Shown here: one piece after another, positions 1-8,334 of the stretch | Layout: each line of letters starts with the position of its first letter | Position numbering within the stretch: position 1 is the stretch's first letter | Source: Alphaproteobacteria bacterium | Lineage (GTDB): Bacteria > Pseudomonadota > Alphaproteobacteria > Puniceispirillales > Puniceispirillaceae | Assembly: GCA_016780775.1 (NCBI GenBank) | Contig: JADHLI010000018.1 | Location: forward strand, 1 to 48,013 | DNA length: 48,013 bases | Direction of reading: 5' to 3' | Translations under genes and position numbers: made by a program | The notes under the pieces: model-generated | Databases searched by the model: none | Seen by the model: only the letters and a program-made list of their open reading frames with translations | What the model was told of the DNA's origin: nothing

Positions 1-299
1 CCTTCAATAGCGATATCCAGTGCATTATCGGTTGAGATGATACTGCCTTGTGTATGCTGTTTACTGGTATTTAACAGGCGGGTACCCGCGCCAATAGAAA
101 ACCCAGATGCCAAATTAGTTTCATCAGAGGTTTGCTCACCTGCTGGGCGAATAATCTGATATAGCAGTGTTTCAAAATTAGCTCGGTCACTTTTAAAGCC
201 ATTCGTATTCACGTTTGCCAAATTATTGGCAATAATCTGCATTTTTGTTTGCTGTGAATTCAGGCCAGTTTTGGCAACATGCATTGCATAAGTTGACAT
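1..299 (-). CDS. flgG: Flagellar distal rod protein FlgG, N-terminal part (cut by window edge)
   Basis: Only about the first 99 codons lie in the window; the gene continues past position 1. The visible N-terminus has the rod/hook signature: an amphipathic helix, then ANNLANVNTNGFKSDRANFE and LLYQIIRPAGEQTS, which are hallmarks of FlgG, and later TDNALDIAIEG leading into the core domain. FlgG forms the distal rod that crosses the periplasm and joins the hook. The start is the ATG whose complement occupies 297-299. A sigma-54-like promoter lies about 43 bases upstream, so flgG may be transcribed separately from flgF. Identity is secure; the C-terminal half is unseen. Confidence 0.93.
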   Translation of the reverse strand, partial: MSTYAMHVAKTGLNSQQTKMQIIANNLANVNTNGFKSDRANFETLLYQIIRPAGEQTSDETNLASGFSIGAGTRLLNTSKQHTQGSIISTDNALDIAIE

Positions 300-341
300 G
301 GTTTGCGCTCTCCGATGATTGTCATCTCCATCTGGATAACT

Positions 342-357
342 GCAAGCCTTATGCCAG
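342..357 (-). promoter_or_regulatory. Sigma-54 (-24/-12) promoter candidate for flgG
   Basis: On the minus strand the sequence reads TGGCATA-AGGC-TTGC, with GG and GC separated by exactly ten bases as in the RpoN consensus. It lies in the 154-base gap between flgF and flgG, with predicted initiation near position 330, about 30 bases before the flgG start codon. This is the only notable element I see in that gap. Confidence 0.65.
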
Positions 358-453
358 TTAGTGTCATTGCTGTGATGTTTGCTGTAATTATGGCTGGGAT
401 TTTAGATGAAGCGCTGATGTTTTGAATGCCCTGATAGCAGACACCCGTCAGGT

Positions 454-1209
454 CTAGCCATTTGGCAAGCGCAACAAGGAAGCCGTATTTTCATCTAAAT
501 CTGATGCTGTTTTAATCAGCTTCATATTCAGCTCATAGCTGCGCTGATAGCCCATGGATGCGACCAATTCATCTATCGCATTCACATTACTTTCTTCAAC
601 ATAGCCTTGCTTAATCTTTACATTCTGATCGGGTTGAATCTCAGCGTCTTCCGGACGAATTTCTCCGTCATCATCTTTTTTAAGCTGGATATCCTGGGCA
701 GAGATTAAGCCAATTAATCCTAGATTTTCGGTAACCCCCGGCTCGCCATTTAGCGGCTCAATCATCAACTGGCCACCTTCAGAAACAATCATTTTACGAA
801 AGGGGGGAACGGTAATAGGCTGCAAATTCTGGTTCAGGATAAGCGCCCCTGCCCCGTTCACTAATTGCCGCTCAGCAGATACCGACATATCCCCACGCCG
901 CGTCAAAGAAATGGCAGAACCAGGCTTTTTTGAAACAAAAAACCCATCCCCTTCGATAGCCATATCTGTGGACATATCTGTATGGCGCATCCGCCCTTGT
1001 GTGTCATCAAAAATGCCACTGCCATTGGTTATGGCAAAGGTACGCGCGTTTAGCTGATTATCCGACGACATATATAAAGAGCCAAAACTTTCATACATAT
1101 CCCGGCGATAGCCAGACACATTCATATTCGCCAAATTCTGGGCACTCACCGCCTGCTTGCGTAAAGCAATATCTAGCGTGTTAAGAGACAGATGGATCAT
1201 CTTATCCAT
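454..1209 (-). CDS. flgF: Flagellar proximal rod protein FlgF
   Basis: The 251-residue protein begins with MDKMIHLSLNTLDIALRKQA and AQNLANMNVSGYRRD, the conserved N-terminal helix of axial proteins in the FlgF form (starting MDxM). A core segment with TDMAIEGDGFFVSK follows, and the C-terminal helix contains GYVEESNVNAIDELVASMGYQRSYE-type residues that pack against the N-terminus. FlgF builds the proximal rod in the periplasm and is exported by the flagellar type III apparatus, so no signal peptide is expected. It lies 47 bases downstream of flgE and shares its orientation, so it is probably cotranscribed. Its length matches the family norm of about 250 residues. A second axial paralogue at 18076-18861 shows that this genome has more than one protein of this type. 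Confidence 0.9.
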   Translation of the reverse strand: MDKMIHLSLNTLDIALRKQAVSAQNLANMNVSGYRRDMYESFGSLYMSSDNQLNARTFAITNGSGIFDDTQGRMRHTDMSTDMAIEGDGFFVSKKPGSAISLTRRGDMSVSAERQLVNGAGALILNQNLQPITVPPFRKMIVSEGGQLMIEPLNGEPGVTENLGLIGLISAQDIQLKKDDDGEIRPEDAEIQPDQNVKIKQGYVEESNVNAIDELVASMGYQRSYELNMKLIKTASDLDENTASLLRLPNG

Positions 1210-1256
1210 AATTTAGGGCTCCTAGTCATATGCCTTTAGCGGTTGCGACCTTAATC

Positions 1257-4200
1257 TTATTGCCTGATGTTAATAATGGTCTGTGTCAGGGTTGTGGTGG
1301 TCTCAATCGCTTTTGCCGAAGCTTGGAAGTTTCGCTGCGCTGTAATCAAATTCACCAATTCTTCGGTAATATCCACATTAGAGCGTTCTAGCGAACCTGA
1401 AAGAACCGTTCCAAAACCTTCTGCACCCGCCTCACCGACCTGTGCATCACCAGAAACCGCTGTCGCCACATAGGTGGCGTTACCAATCTGTTTCAAACCG
1501 TTCTGGTTATTAAAGTTCGCCAGCACGATTTTACCAAGCGGGTTATTTTGACCGTTTGTATAGTTTGCACGCACCGTACCAGAAGCATCAATTTCCAATC
1601 CATCTAGTCGGCCAGATGTAAAACCATCCTGTTCCACAGACAGCACCGAGAAAGGCTGCGCAAACTGAGTAGAAGCCCCAAAATTGATATCTAGCGAAAC
1701 AGATGTCCCTTGCGACTGGTTTTCATAATGCACCAGATTTTTGGGGCTCAATAATTTACCGGTTTTATCAAAGGTCAGCTCGCCTTCATCAATATAAAGA
1801 GGATAGTAGCCCTGCACCAAATTATCTGGCGGGGTCGTTACTACATCGCCGTTCGGGTCAACATAAAGGGCGACCCCTTCTGCATTTGTCGCTTGAACTA
1901 GGTTATAAATTTCTGGAACAGACCCTACACCCAAGGGAACGTCATCAAGACCGAGCCGCGATGCACCTTTCACCTTAATAGTAGAATTATCTCCAGTGGT
2001 TCCGGTGGTAAAGGTAAAGCTATTTGACTCAGAAGCGTATCTGACGGTTACACCGCCTACAGTTTCACCCGTATCTGAATCCATCACCTGGTTAATTCTA
2101 ATTTCTAATGCTTCAGCAAGTGTTGACCCCACATAAAAGCCTGATGGCACTTCAACCACACCATTGATACCGTTTACCGATACATTAAAACGATTGTCCC
2201 CATCTGCACTTGATAAACGAAACACATCTGTTAAATCATCGTTGGCAGCTCTGCCAACTGCAACCGCGGGTGTTGATGCAAGACCGCGCCCTGCAGTAAA
2301 GACAGCATCTGCCTTACTAGTGCCAACTGCCATAAGATGATTATCACCAGAAAAATGGTCATTAGTATCCGACACACTCCCGTCATCTGTGCTAAGTGTA
2401 TAGCGGCCAATTTGAATATTTGAGGCTGTTTGCGTTTCGCCTACTCCCAGCGCACCATTTGCAGATATTGCTTCGCCAGTAGTGCCACTTGCAAAAGTAA
2501 AAGAACGCGTATCTGAATTATAATTCACGTTCACGCCATAGCGCTTATCGTTCAGCTGAATTTCTTCACCATCAGCAACAAAAGCTTCTGTAAATAAGAC
2601 CTCACCCCCACGGATAAGCACTTCTTCTGAATCGTTCTTTGCTGGCACACCCAGATTATTGGTATCATCTGCTGTTTCTGCGCCATAGATAGAGAAGGAG
2701 TTAAAGTTTGAGTTGGTACCTGTGCCAAGGATATTACGCTCAACAGTAAATTGCAGGCGCTGGTTCACCGCATCATATTTAACCTTAATCGGTGGGTTTT
2801 TTTCATCCACCCAATCTGTTGTCGTGGTCACCGTATCGGTTAGACCCGTTCTGATCCCAAGCATTTCGAGAGAATCTGTCGCGGTTGTTCCAATCGTTTG
2901 GGAAAGCGTAAACTGTCCCTGATAGTTTGAAAAAATACCTTTATTAGCAGAAGCAACTGTACCTACGGTCAGCGTCAAATCATCTGCCGGGGTTGCCCCG
3001 CCCAGCAAGTTACCCGCAATGGTTAACTGGTCACCAGCTGAATACCCTCTACCACCGCCAACAATTATCGCGGTTGCCTGACCACCAGCGATCGTAATAC
3101 TCAGAGAAGCCTCACCCCCAGTACCTGTTGTATTTGTAATCTGTGAAGATGCGATATTAAAGGTACCCGCCCCTAAGCCTGTGGCCACAGAGCCTGAAAA
3201 GGTAGAAATTTCATTCAAAGATGATACGTTAGCATTCGTGTAATGATGTTTGCCCTCGGAGCCCATTTCGCGAATAACGATGCGCTGGCTGTTAAAGTTA
3301 ACCTCCGCGCCCTCATAAACATTATCCGCCCCTTCAAAGAAAGCCTCAACATCTTCAGACTCATCGCTCATTACATACAGATCGGTCTCAGCCAAAGAAA
3401 AGTTGTCATCTGGGAAATCAAGGCCAGTAGTGTTGATTTCAATGAAGTTTGAGGTAACATTGTTAATGGTAAATTCCCGGCCATTAATCATGGTTGAGTT
3501 TCCAAGCTCTGCTGCGTTGGTAAAGTTACCCGCAATTCTGATCTTCTCATTCTGCTGGAAATTACTGGTTGAGCCGGCATTCGTGAAATAGACACGCAAC
3601 GTATTTTCAGTAGCATTATAAATAACTGAATTACTGCCTGTACCGGTTGTATCCACCATTTGTTTATTGTCATAAACACTCAAAGATGGACGATTAGCAT
3701 AAGTGGAATAAACAAGTGACTTTTCATCTGTGCCAAGACTGGCGCCGGTTACAGAACCCGTTGAAAGGCTAGAGGTCGTATGGTCAAAAGTAACAATCTG
3801 GGTCTTTTCGAAAATCGCTGGCATCGTTGCGCCGCGGGAACGGGCAAACAGGTCTGAGGACACACCCAAGGTTGCCGCATTGGTAACCGTGTCTGTGCTA
3901 TCTACAGCATATTCGTTCAAAGCCTGATTAATTTTAGACTGTGAATGGGCTAGGAACTGCTCGCGTGTGAAGTCAGGCGATGCGCCAGACAAGGTAATAT
4001 TATCAACCTGCGAGACATAGCTAGACCCCAAAAGGTCTACGGTAATTGGTGTACTAAGACCAGCTGAGGAGCCATCTTGGTTCAATTTAAACAAATTGAT
4101 ATTTAGCGTATCATCAACATTCTGAACAATCTGGATTTTATTGTCATCACCATAGGCTTCGTTGATCGCACGCTCAACTTCATTTGCGAGCTGTGTTGCA

Positions 4201-5303
4201 TTATAACGACCTGGACGAATATCAATATTTACAGGTTGGTCACCATTATCGACATTCACTGTCAGGAAGTTTCTACCCCAATAAACACGGCTATCTCCGG
4301 CGCCACTTTCACGCGTAGCTTTGAACTGCATCGGGTCTGTTACAACCTCAACCAGCCTATCGCCCTCTTCACCAAAATCAAATTCGGACTGCTCACTTTG
4401 CAATTTGGCTGGCTGGGATGGGACAAGTTCTTGTAGGTCATCCTGCTTATACAAAGCAGACCCCTTTCCTTCCAAGAAGTAGTTATCATCTGGTACATCT
4501 GTAGTTTGCTTGCCAAATCTATCTATAAATAGCTGGCGGCCTGTATCATCAACAGCCGAAACCAGATCCGGATCAATCACCGTATCGTTAATCACAAGCC
4601 TAGTATCATATTTGTTGGTTGGGTCATCAGCGGATGCCCCTTGTGTTTTCACAAAATAGATCGTGGCGATTGTTGGGTTACCCAAATCATCAAAGATGGT
4701 GATTGATGTTGAATTGGTAAAGGTGCTTGGATCAGACGGGTTAAAATTATAACCATCTGCAAATTGTGGGTTATCGGTCACCACTTCAGCTGCCGCAGGC
4801 ACGTTCACCCCAAGAGAAATGTTACTTGTCGCGCGGGGGTCACCAGAAGTCACCGGCAACTGCAAAGGTACCGCACTTTGCAAATCTTTCGCGGTTACCG
4901 AGCCATCATCGTTCACTGGATAAGTTAGCAGATACTGACCAGCTGAATCGACCACATAACGGTCATTATCAACGTTCAGTGAGCCGTTTCGTGTATACAC
5001 TGTCTGGGCTGAGGTCAGAGACGGCTTTAGAGCAAAGAACCCCTGCCCAGAAATCGCCATATCTAGCGCGTTTAGCGAGGAAGAAATGTTACCTTGCGTA
5101 AACTGCTGCTTAATCCCTTTCAAAATGGTACCCGAACCAATAGAAGATGAAGAGTTCTGCAAGGGCGAGGTTGCGAAAATATCGCCAAATTCAGCAACAC
5201 TTCGCTTAAAGCCAGTGGTACCAACGTTCGCAATATTGTTTGAGGTTGCAGAAATGTCAGCCTGTGAACCATTCAATCCAGTAAGCGCGGTATAAAACGA
5301 CAT
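1257..5303 (-). CDS. flgE: Giant flagellar hook protein FlgE
   Basis: The 1348-residue product has canonical FlgE ends. The N-terminus reads MSFYTALTGLNGSQADISAT, then NNIANVGTTGFKRSVAEFGD, with LNALDMAISGQGFFALK at about 78-94; the C-terminus has RSNVDITEELVNLITAQRNF and QASAKAIETTTTLTQTI. FlgE polymerises into the universal-joint hook; typical proteins have about 400-600 residues. Here some 800-900 extra residues are inserted in the surface-exposed middle. At least two repeat-like beta modules ending in SFTFxxGTTG sit near residues 905-965 and 1035-1125, with a possible third near 340-400. A Gly-rich module at about 695-786 contains GGGRGYSAGDQLTIAGNLLG. The insert is acidic and rich in Asn and Thr and shows no cysteine that I noticed. 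GGAGA lies 8 bases before the ATG, and a sigma-54-like promoter lies about 85 bases upstream. The function is secure; the reason for the size is unknown. Confidence 0.96.
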   Translation of the reverse strand: MSFYTALTGLNGSQADISATSNNIANVGTTGFKRSVAEFGDIFATSPLQNSSSSIGSGTILKGIKQQFTQGNISSSLNALDMAISGQGFFALKPSLTSAQTVYTRNGSLNVDNDRYVVDSAGQYLLTYPVNDDGSVTAKDLQSAVPLQLPVTSGDPRATSNISLGVNVPAAAEVVTDNPQFADGYNFNPSDPSTFTNSTSITIFDDLGNPTIATIYFVKTQGASADDPTNKYDTRLVINDTVIDPDLVSAVDDTGRQLFIDRFGKQTTDVPDDNYFLEGKGSALYKQDDLQELVPSQPAKLQSEQSEFDFGEEGDRLVEVVTDPMQFKATRESGAGDSRVYWGRNFLTVNVDNGDQPVNIDIRPGRYNATQLANEVERAINEAYGDDNKIQIVQNVDDTLNINLFKLNQDGSSAGLSTPITVDLLGSSYVSQVDNITLSGASPDFTREQFLAHSQSKINQALNEYAVDSTDTVTNAATLGVSSDLFARSRGATMPAIFEKTQIVTFDHTTSSLSTGSVTGASLGTDEKSLVYSTYANRPSLSVYDNKQMVDTTGTGSNSVIYNATENTLRVYFTNAGSTSNFQQNEKIRIAGNFTNAAELGNSTMINGREFTINNVTSNFIEINTTGLDFPDDNFSLAETDLYVMSDESEDVEAFFEGADNVYEGAEVNFNSQRIVIREMGSEGKHHYTNANVSSLNEISTFSGSVATGLGAGTFNIASSQITNTTGTGGEASLSITIAGGQATAIIVGGGRGYSAGDQLTIAGNLLGGATPADDLTLTVGTVASANKGIFSNYQGQFTLSQTIGTTATDSLEMLGIRTGLTDTVTTTTDWVDEKNPPIKVKYDAVNQRLQFTVERNILGTGTNSNFNSFSIYGAETADDTNNLGVPAKNDSEEVLIRGGEVLFTEAFVADGEEIQLNDKRYGVNVNYNSDTRSFTFASGTTGEAISANGALGVGETQTASNIQIGRYTLSTDDGSVSDTNDHFSGDNHLMAVGTSKADAVFTAGRGLASTPAVAVGRAANDDLTDVFRLSSADGDNRFNVSVNGINGVVEVPSGFYVGSTLAEALEIRINQVMDSDTGETVGGVTVRYASESNSFTFTTGTTGDNSTIKVKGASRLGLDDVPLGVGSVPEIYNLVQATNAEGVALYVDPNGDVVTTPPDNLVQGYYPLYIDEGELTFDKTGKLLSPKNLVHYENQSQGTSVSLDINFGASTQFAQPFSVLSVEQDGFTSGRLDGLEIDASGTVRANYTNGQNNPLGKIVLANFNNQNGLKQIGNATYVATAVSGDAQVGEAGAEGFGTVLSGSLERSNVDITEELVNLITAQRNFQASAKAIETTTTLTQTIINIRQ

Positions 5304-5388
5304 ATTCTAGGTCTCCAAGAGAAGGGCTATAGTGTTAGTCTTTTAGATTTAAAATCACGACTTCAAAAAATTACTCACCGTTTTCAAA

Positions 5389-5403
5389 GCAACTTATGTG
5401 CCA
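5389..5403 (-). promoter_or_regulatory. Sigma-54 (-24/-12) promoter candidate for flgE
   Basis: The minus strand reads TGGCACA-TAAG-TTGC with exact GG-N10-GC spacing, one of the best RpoN matches in the window. It overlaps the last codons of flgD and would initiate near 5377, giving a leader of about 75 bases before flgE. This would let hook protein be made at a different level or time from the rod and cap genes upstream. Confidence 0.7.
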
Positions 5404-6092
5404 GAACCCCCGCGAAAGCGGACGACTTCATTCGCGCTGATATCGCCATAGCCGCGGACATCCAACTGCACACCATCAGCGCCGCCTGTAGAGGCCGCCA
5501 ACACCTCACCAAAGACAGATGTCGATACACCCTCCAGACCGCTGCCTTGATCTGCAAAGGCTTCAACCGAGATATATTCATTTGCATCCAGCACTTCTTG
5601 CGGAATATCTTCCCACGTAAAGCCAGTCAGGCCAGAGGCGCGCGCCCCTAAATCTTCAACATGCAAAACCTCGCCTTGCATAGATTTAAAGACCACATTA
5701 GTCGCCCCTGACGCCGCCGGCAGGTCAACCACCCCATGCACCGCCCCATCATTATCTGGATAGGCTTTTGTGCCGGGCACAAGCACCGAATTGCCAAGCA
5801 AGTTTGTAGCCGTTGCAATTCTAAACTCCGAGAGTTGACTAGATAGCCCTTTTAAGGTCTCACCCATTTCGGTAATGCCGGTCACGGTGGAGAATTGCGC
5901 CATCTGGGCAATAAACTCAGCATTTTCCATCGGCGCGAAGGGATCCTGATTTTGCAGCTGAGTAGTCATCAGCTTCAGGAAGTCTTCCTGGCCAAGAGCT
6001 GAGCCATCGGCCCGTGTTTGCTGTTCGGTTTCTCTGATACCTAATTTATCTAAAATGGCATTCAGGGATTGGTTATTGTCAACCGTGCTCAT
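5394..6092 (-). CDS. flgD: Flagellar hook cap/assembly protein FlgD
   Basis: The 232-residue protein contains LGQEDFLKLMTTQLQNQDPF and PMENAEFIAQMAQFSTVTGI (about residues 33-72), the FlgD N-terminal signature required for export and hook capping. The rest is a beta-rich region resembling the FlgD FlgD-Ig/tudor-like domains, with LPAASGATNVVFKSMQGEVL at about 124-143. FlgD sits at the hook tip and guides FlgE polymerisation, then is replaced by hook-associated proteins. It is encoded just upstream of flgE, 21 bases after flgC, in the standard flgBCDE order. Its length is normal (about 220-240). Confidence 0.94.
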   Translation of the reverse strand: MSTVDNNQSLNAILDKLGIRETEQQTRADGSALGQEDFLKLMTTQLQNQDPFAPMENAEFIAQMAQFSTVTGITEMGETLKGLSSQLSEFRIATATNLLGNSVLVPGTKAYPDNDGAVHGVVDLPAASGATNVVFKSMQGEVLHVEDLGARASGLTGFTWEDIPQEVLDANEYISVEAFADQGSGLEGVSTSVFGEVLAASTGGADGVQLDVRGYGDISANEVVRFRGGSGT

Positions 6093-6113
6093 ACTGGTCT
6101 CCGCCTTTTTGGA

Positions 6114-6530
6114 TTATTTGCCCATGCTGATGGTGCGCATCATCAAGGAACGCAATGTTGAGACAACCTCAACGTTATTCTGGTATTGCCGAGAGGCTTC
6201 TAACATCTCGACCATTTCTTCATTCTCATCTACCGCTGCCCGAAACACATTCCCGTTTTCATCTGCTTCTGGATGCGAGGGCATGTAAACTTGTTCTGGC
6301 TCGCGCAAAACTGTTTTGATGTCTGCCACATCTACAGTCGATACGCCGGTGCGCTTTAACGCATCTGCAAATTTTGTCTCAAACACTGGTTTCATCGCGC
6401 GATAGGCGCTTTTTTCATCGCCTGTAACCACACCTGCATTGGCAAGGTTACTGGCAACCGTATTTAGGCGTACCATCTGCGCCGCCATAGAACGGCCAGC
6501 GATATCGAAAATATTTTTAACTTCAGCCAT
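6114..6530 (-). CDS. flgC: Flagellar proximal rod protein FlgC
   Basis: The 138-residue product shows the axial N-terminal motif (RSMAAQMVRLNTVASNLANA at about 13-32) and the FlgC-specific middle containing YRAMKPVFE. The C-terminal part reads VYMPSHPEADENGNVFRAAV and then NVEVVSTLRSLMMRTISMGK. FlgC is a small rod subunit located between the MS ring/FliE and FlgF/FlgG. It follows flgB with a 16-base gap and precedes flgD in one operon. fliE, which often follows flgC, is not found here and must lie elsewhere. Confidence 0.94.
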   Translation of the reverse strand: MAEVKNIFDIAGRSMAAQMVRLNTVASNLANAGVVTGDEKSAYRAMKPVFETKFADALKRTGVSTVDVADIKTVLREPEQVYMPSHPEADENGNVFRAAVDENEEMVEMLEASRQYQNNVEVVSTLRSLMMRTISMGK

Positions 6531-6546
6531 AAGCTTGCCTCTTCTT

Positions 6547-6933
6547 CTATTCGCCGCGGATTGCCGACATCAGCCCAGTAATTCGACCATTTAGAAATTG
6601 CAACGTCGTTTGATAACGGATGACGTTTTCAGAAAATTCCATTTGTTCCACTTCCATCTCAACCGTATTGCCATCCAAAGACGGGTTAAGCGGATCCCGA
6701 AATAATAGCTTTTCGCGTAATGGGCTGATATTGGTTGGAAAATGAACATCATCGGTAGTTACCAGCGGCCCTTCTTTAATATGACGCTGTATTTCCCGGT
6801 CAAAATTGATGTCACGAGCCTTGAAATGCGGTGTCGCAGCATTGGCAATGTTAGATGCCAATACTTCATTGCGCTTTGAGCGTAGCTGCAAAGCTTCAGA
6901 ATAGAATTCAAGGTAGTTACTGATTTTGCTCAT
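6547..6933 (-). CDS. flgB: Flagellar proximal rod protein FlgB
   Basis: The 128-residue protein carries LRSKRNEVLASNIANAATPH (about 17-36) followed by FKARDINFDREIQR, typical of FlgB. The C-terminal helix includes MEVEQMEFSENVIRYQTTLQ, ending near LMSAIRGE. FlgB forms the most proximal rod segment. It is the first gene of the minus-strand flgBCDEF(G) series and is preceded by a sigma-54-like promoter about 74 bases upstream. No strong Shine-Dalgarno sequence is visible before the ATG. Confidence 0.94.
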   Translation of the reverse strand: MSKISNYLEFYSEALQLRSKRNEVLASNIANAATPHFKARDINFDREIQRHIKEGPLVTTDDVHFPTNISPLREKLLFRDPLNPSLDGNTVEMEVEQMEFSENVIRYQTTLQFLNGRITGLMSAIRGE

Positions 6934-6993
6934 TTTTTCAGCACATCAACCGTTAAAATAATTTATAAGTTTTTTCAGCCATACAGCCGGATT

Positions 6994-7009
6994 TGGTGTA
7001 AAATTTGCA
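6994..7009 (+). promoter_or_regulatory. Possible sigma-54 promoter, plus strand, facing the 7045 gene
   Basis: The plus strand reads TGGTGTA-AAAT-TTGC with exact GG-N10-GC spacing, although the base after GG is T, not the preferred C. Initiation would fall near 7020, 25 bases before the ATG at 7045. Its -12 element overlaps that of the opposing flgB promoter, so the two may be alternative polymerase-binding orientations. Confidence 0.4.
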
Positions 7010-7022
7010 AATAGGATGCCAA
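7007..7022 (-). promoter_or_regulatory. Sigma-54 (-24/-12) promoter candidate for flgB operon
   Basis: The minus strand reads TTGGCATC-CTAT-TTGC with correct GG-N10-GC spacing. Predicted initiation is near 6995, leaving a leader of about 62 bases before flgB. The palindromic TTTGCAAA at 7005-7012 is shared with a weaker plus-strand match. Confidence 0.65.
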
Positions 7023-7044
7023 GTTGCTTTGGCGGAGGAAAAAA

Positions 7045-7857
7045 ATGAATTCAGCTTCCCTAACTTATGGTGCCGGACCGGGCTCTACTATCACCCTGAC
7101 CGCGGAGACTATTCGCGTGCGTGATGCCATTATTGCAAAATTTTCAGACCAGTCCTTGGCTGAGCTAAATAGCTTTATTGAGACAGCTCTATCTGCTGAA
7201 AAAGACGATAATAAGCGGCTCGGTATTTTGGCCGCGCGGGTCTATATCTTGCGGATGCGGATGCAGAATATCTCCAGCTTTAATCGTGACCCCTCACAAA
7301 AAGCTATTTCTGAACTTACCCCTGCAGATATGCTAATGGCGCCGCAAGCAGAAGGGGCAAATGCAGAAGAAGAAGGGAAGGGTGAAATAGCTGAGGATTT
7401 GTATGAGGAATGGAATGAGCTGATGGTTGTCGAGTCTGGTGAGATCAACGGTGTGCGTATTCCAAAAGGCGTTACCATCACCGTGGGTATCGAAGATGCA
7501 CGCCGGCTTATCGAGACAAAAAAGGCAGTTTTTGCCAAATCCCTGTCAGATGACACAGCTGAGGTGAGCCCGCCAATACCAGAACAAAGTATATCAGAAC
7601 AGAGTATATCAGCAGCCGAGATGGAAATGCCGAGCCTTGAAGAGGGCGAAAAACCAGATACGCCAGACAATGATGTTATCTCTAGCGAAGCTGTTGGGGT
7701 TGAAACCACTAGCGAAGCTGCCGCGGATAATAGTGGCAATTTGGGTGAACCTGTACTGGCATCAAACTCAGATATAGAACAAGCTATGGCTGAGCTAGCA
7801 GAGGGTGAAGAGTTAGACCTAACCGCACCGCCGCAATCTGATAAAGATACTAATTAG
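7045..7857 (+). CDS. Acidic hypothetical protein, probably flagellum-associated
   Basis: I do not recognise this 270-residue family. The start is the ATG at 7045, because GGAGG lies 6 bases upstream (7034-7038); an upstream TTG at 7024 would include that ribosome-binding site. There is no signal peptide or membrane segment. The N-terminal 80 residues are helical (TAETIRVRDAIIAKFSDQSL and a basic stretch around LRMRMQ). A short central domain (EINGVRIPKGVTITVGIEDA) is followed by a long acidic, Ser/Pro-rich, probably disordered tail. That tail contains a duplicated EQSIS from a 15-base tandem repeat at 7580-7609. The gene is divergent from flgB with a possible sigma-54 promoter and is followed after 19 bases by a lipoprotein gene, so a flagellar role is inferred from position only. 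Confidence 0.72.
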   Translation: MNSASLTYGAGPGSTITLTAETIRVRDAIIAKFSDQSLAELNSFIETALSAEKDDNKRLGILAARVYILRMRMQNISSFNRDPSQKAISELTPADMLMAPQAEGANAEEEGKGEIAEDLYEEWNELMVVESGEINGVRIPKGVTITVGIEDARRLIETKKAVFAKSLSDDTAEVSPPIPEQSISEQSISAAEMEMPSLEEGEKPDTPDNDVISSEAVGVETTSEAAADNSGNLGEPVLASNSDIEQAMAELAEGEELDLTAPPQSDKDTN

Positions 7858-7876
7858 AGGTTTAGAATTGGGGCAG

Positions 7877-8287
7877 ATGACAAACATAGCTAAAATGCGC
7901 ACAAGCGCACCCTGCCCCGGTTCCGGCCCTTCTCGCCTAAGACAGATATTATCGGGGATGATGTTGGTCACGATGCTTGGCGGGGTTCTTGTCAGCTTGT
8001 CTGGGTGCATGCTAGAGCGCTTTCGGCATGAAAAATATACCTGCCAAAACAGCAATTTGAACATAGCAGAAATCGTTATTCGGAGCGCTAAAAAAGGCAA
8101 GGAGGTAAAAATCTTTGGGTATGACGGCGATCGCGTTGGCACTATCGAAGAAATATCTAGCCAGCTGGCCGTTATTCGCACATCAGAAGGCACGCTAAAG
8201 CTCAATCGCAAAACCGGCTCCCTATCAGTGCAGGTCCGCAACCGCTACACCCGCACAAACTGCAAACTATCTGTCTTTAAGCTATAA
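7877..8287 (+). CDS. Small putative lipoprotein, unknown function
   Basis: The protein of about 136 residues has a basic N-terminus, a hydrophobic stretch (LSGMMLVTMLGGVLVSLSGC) ending in a lipobox-like LSGC, and a mature part of about 90 residues. The mature part contains GYDGDRVGTIEEISSQLAVI and a basic C-terminus with two further cysteines that could pair. I chose the ATG at 7877. A TTG at 7868 in the same frame, 7 bases after AGAGG, is an alternative and adds three residues. It is probably cotranscribed with the preceding gene and anchored in a membrane facing the periplasm. I know of no matching family; the segment IRTSEGTLKLNRKTGSLSV suggests a small beta-barrel-like fold. Confidence 0.65.
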   Translation: MTNIAKMRTSAPCPGSGPSRLRQILSGMMLVTMLGGVLVSLSGCMLERFRHEKYTCQNSNLNIAEIVIRSAKKGKEVKIFGYDGDRVGTIEEISSQLAVIRTSEGTLKLNRKTGSLSVQVRNRYTRTNCKLSVFKL

Positions 8288-8334
8288 TCTGCACATAATG
8301 TAAATAATGATATGGCTTTTGCCGCTAGCACATT

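Noticed and set aside
4766-5101. Plus-strand frame of 111 codons opposite flgE
   Set aside because: It lies entirely antisense to a certain gene, has low-complexity Ser/Arg/His-rich translation and no ribosome-binding site.
7242-7739. Minus-strand frame of 165 codons opposite the acidic gene at 7045
   Set aside because: Its Ser/Ala/Ile-rich translation is the mirror of the acidic codons; the plus-strand gene has the GGAGG site and sensible start.
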